A stretch of DNA of 7,660 nt. Origin: an uncultured Collinsella sp. (GTDB lineage Bacteria; Actinomycetota; Coriobacteriia; Coriobacteriales; Coriobacteriaceae). The notes below the pieces were generated by a model. It was not told the DNA's origin. It was given only the letters and a program-made list of their open reading frames with translations, and did not search any database. How positions within the stretch are numbered: position 1 is the first letter of the stretch; each line of letters starts with the position of its first letter. Positions 6,229 through 7,660 of this stretch are shown here, piece by piece. The stretch lies in contig CABUXL010000079.1 in the NCBI GenBank assembly GCA_902495525.1, forward strand, positions 1 to 7,660, given 5' to 3'. Both the position numbers and the translations under genes were made by a program.

Positions 6229-7660
6229 ATGCCGAATGTCCCCACGACCACCCCGGGCCCGGATGATACCGAGCACACGCCCGAAGATGTCACCGAAACG
6301 ATTCCTCTGGTTACAAACGTACATGCCGATAAGCAGAGCGGACGCGCGAACGATGCGGCCGAGATTTCCGATGAAGAGGCATATGCCAAGCTCAAAGCAA
6401 AACGTGCCGAACGTCGACGCAAAAAGCTGATTCGACGCGGCATTGCCGTCGGTGTCGTAGGTGCCATCGCGCTCATTGCCATTGTCGCAACCCTGGTTAT
6501 CAATGCGCAGCCTCAGGGCGCTAGCGGGCCTGTGACCGACATGGTGACCGAGGGCACGTTTACCACAACGGTCGAGGCTAAAGGCCAGCTCAAACCCATT
6601 TCGTCCTCAGTGGTCTCCCCTTCTGTCGACGGTACGGTCGATTCGATCAACGTGCAGGCGAGCCAATCCGTCAACGAGGGCGACGTGCTTATGACCATTA
6701 AAAACGACGAGCTCGATCGCAACGTTGCCGAGGCGCAACGTGCAGTTGCAGCCGCTCAGGAAGACCTCGCCAACGCGCAGAAAGCCGCAGCTGCCGCGCA
6801 AGCCAACCCAACGACGGACGTCGACGGAGCTTCCGCAGCGGCTGGCGTCTCCGACGCATCAGCGGACACGAACGCCGTATCGGCCGCGCAGCGCAGCCTC
6901 GCTTCGGCCCAGGCAAACCTTGATCAGGCGAACGCCAAGGCCGCCAGCCGTACGGTCACGGCCCCGAGCTCGGGCAGCATCGTGGAGCTCAATGCCAAAG
7001 TGGGCGCCACGGTTACAGGCGGCATGATCATGGGCGAAAGCGATACGAGCGGCGGCAAGCAGTGCATGCAGATCGCCGACATGTCCAAGATGAAGGTGAC
7101 CGTGCAGGTGGGCGAAAAGGACATCGCCAAGATCGCCGTTGGGCAGAGCGCCAACGTCACGTATCCCGCGTTTCCCGATATCGTGAGCCAGGGCACCGTC
7201 ACGGCTATCGCGTCGGTGGCAAACTCCGACGCCGCCAACAGTGGCGGCGGCAGCGTAACCTTTAACGTCGACATCCTCATCGAGGCGCCCGACGCGCGCC
7301 TGAAGCCGGGCATGACGGCCGAGGTATCGGTGGTGACCGAGCAGCTCGACGACGTGGTGATGGTGCCGACGATGGCGCTCATGACCGAAGACGGCGAACA
7401 CTATTACGTCAACGTGGCGACTGATGACGAGGGCAAGCAAACCCGTCGCGTGAAGGTGACCGTCGTGACGCAAAACGACAACGAAGCCGTAGTCGGCAAG
7501 ACGCAGGTCAAGCACGACGACCAGGGCAACGAGATCAACCCTGGCGTGCCGGTTACCAAGCTGCGCGATGGCGACACCCTCGTCATGGACACCGGAGCGG
7601 ACGCAACGGCTGACGGCGGCTACGGCGCGGATTCGGGCAGTATGTCTGCCGACGAGGGCA
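6229..7660 (+). CDS. HlyD/MacA-type efflux adaptor subunit (C-terminal end cut by window edge)
   Basis: This is probably the extracytoplasmic adaptor of an ABC-type exporter, as MacA is for MacB or YknX for YknYZ. The visible 477 residues begin with an acidic then basic cytoplasmic tail (1-70, ending KAKRAERRRKKLIRR). One membrane segment follows (GIAVGVVGAIALIAIVATLV, 71-90). The first half of a lipoyl-like domain is at about 129-158 (PSVDGTVDSI...VNEGDVLMTI). An alpha-helical hairpin spans about 159-239, and the second lipoyl half is at 241-263 (RTVTAPSSGSIVELNAKVGA). A beta-barrel region covers about 279-370, with the family-typical LKPGMTAEVSV at 358-368. The hairpin is split by a low-complexity Ala/Ser/Asp stretch (about 193-216). 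The end visible here is acidic and glycine-rich. AAAGGAG (6217-6223) lies five bases before the ATG. The transported substrate cannot be read from the sequence. ATPase and permease genes would be expected to the right. Confidence 0.9.
   Translation, partial: MPNVPTTTPGPDDTEHTPEDVTETIPLVTNVHADKQSGRANDAAEISDEEAYAKLKAKRAERRRKKLIRRGIAVGVVGAIALIAIVATLVINAQPQGASGPVTDMVTEGTFTTTVEAKGQLKPISSSVVSPSVDGTVDSINVQASQSVNEGDVLMTIKNDELDRNVAEAQRAVAAAQEDLANAQKAAAAAQANPTTDVDGASAAAGVSDASADTNAVSAAQRSLASAQANLDQANAKAASRTVTAPSSGSIVELNAKVGATVTGGMIMGESDTSGGKQCMQIADMSKMKVTVQVGEKDIAKIAVGQSANVTYPAFPDIVSQGTVTAIASVANSDAANSGGGSVTFNVDILIEAPDARLKPGMTAEVSVVTEQLDDVVMVPTMALMTEDGEHYYVNVATDDEGKQTRRVKVTVVTQNDNEAVVGKTQVKHDDQGNEINPGVPVTKLRDGDTLVMDTGADATADGGYGADSGSMSADEG

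Overview
The window looks like a chromosomal segment from a GC-rich, Gram-positive gut actinobacterium of the class Coriobacteriia, most likely Collinsella or a close relative. This is inferred from codon and protein style, the monoderm-type envelope proteins, and the TTGGGGAC-type intergenic repeats. It is not proven by a marker gene. All five protein genes belong to recognisable families, and no phage, insertion sequence, CRISPR array, tRNA or rRNA was seen.

Layout: (1) 1-620, minus strand: the N-terminal 206 codons of glutamyl-tRNA synthetase (gltX), running off the left edge. (2) 621-1022: the divergent gltX/metK intergenic region. It holds candidate promoters for both genes, a 205-bp REP-like element with 26-bp perfect inverted ends (707-911), and a compact metK leader that can be drawn as a three-helix, riboswitch-like fold covering the ribosome binding site. 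(3) 1023-2303: metK (S-adenosylmethionine synthetase), closed by a strong terminator at 2341-2376. (4) 2304-2614: a gene-free stretch with a second, unrelated 26-bp perfect inverted repeat (2471-2591) just before the next gene. (5) 2615-4222: a single-chain iron-sulfur L-serine dehydratase (beta-ACT-alpha fusion), followed by a terminator at 4241-4267. (6) 4372-6096: a membrane-anchored L,D-transpeptidase with its own promoter. (7) 6229 to the right edge: a membrane-anchored HlyD/MacA-type adaptor subunit, missing its C-terminal end.

Functionally the left half is housekeeping and amino-acid metabolism: charging of tRNA-Glu, synthesis of the methyl donor SAM, and serine deamination to pyruvate and ammonia. 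The right half is cell envelope: peptidoglycan 3-3 cross-linking, and the adaptor of a probable ABC-type exporter whose other subunits would lie beyond the window.

Nothing in the protein content amounts to a new system. The parts most worth a second look are non-coding: the metK leader, the two long inverted-repeat elements, and the cysteine-rich tail of the serine dehydratase.
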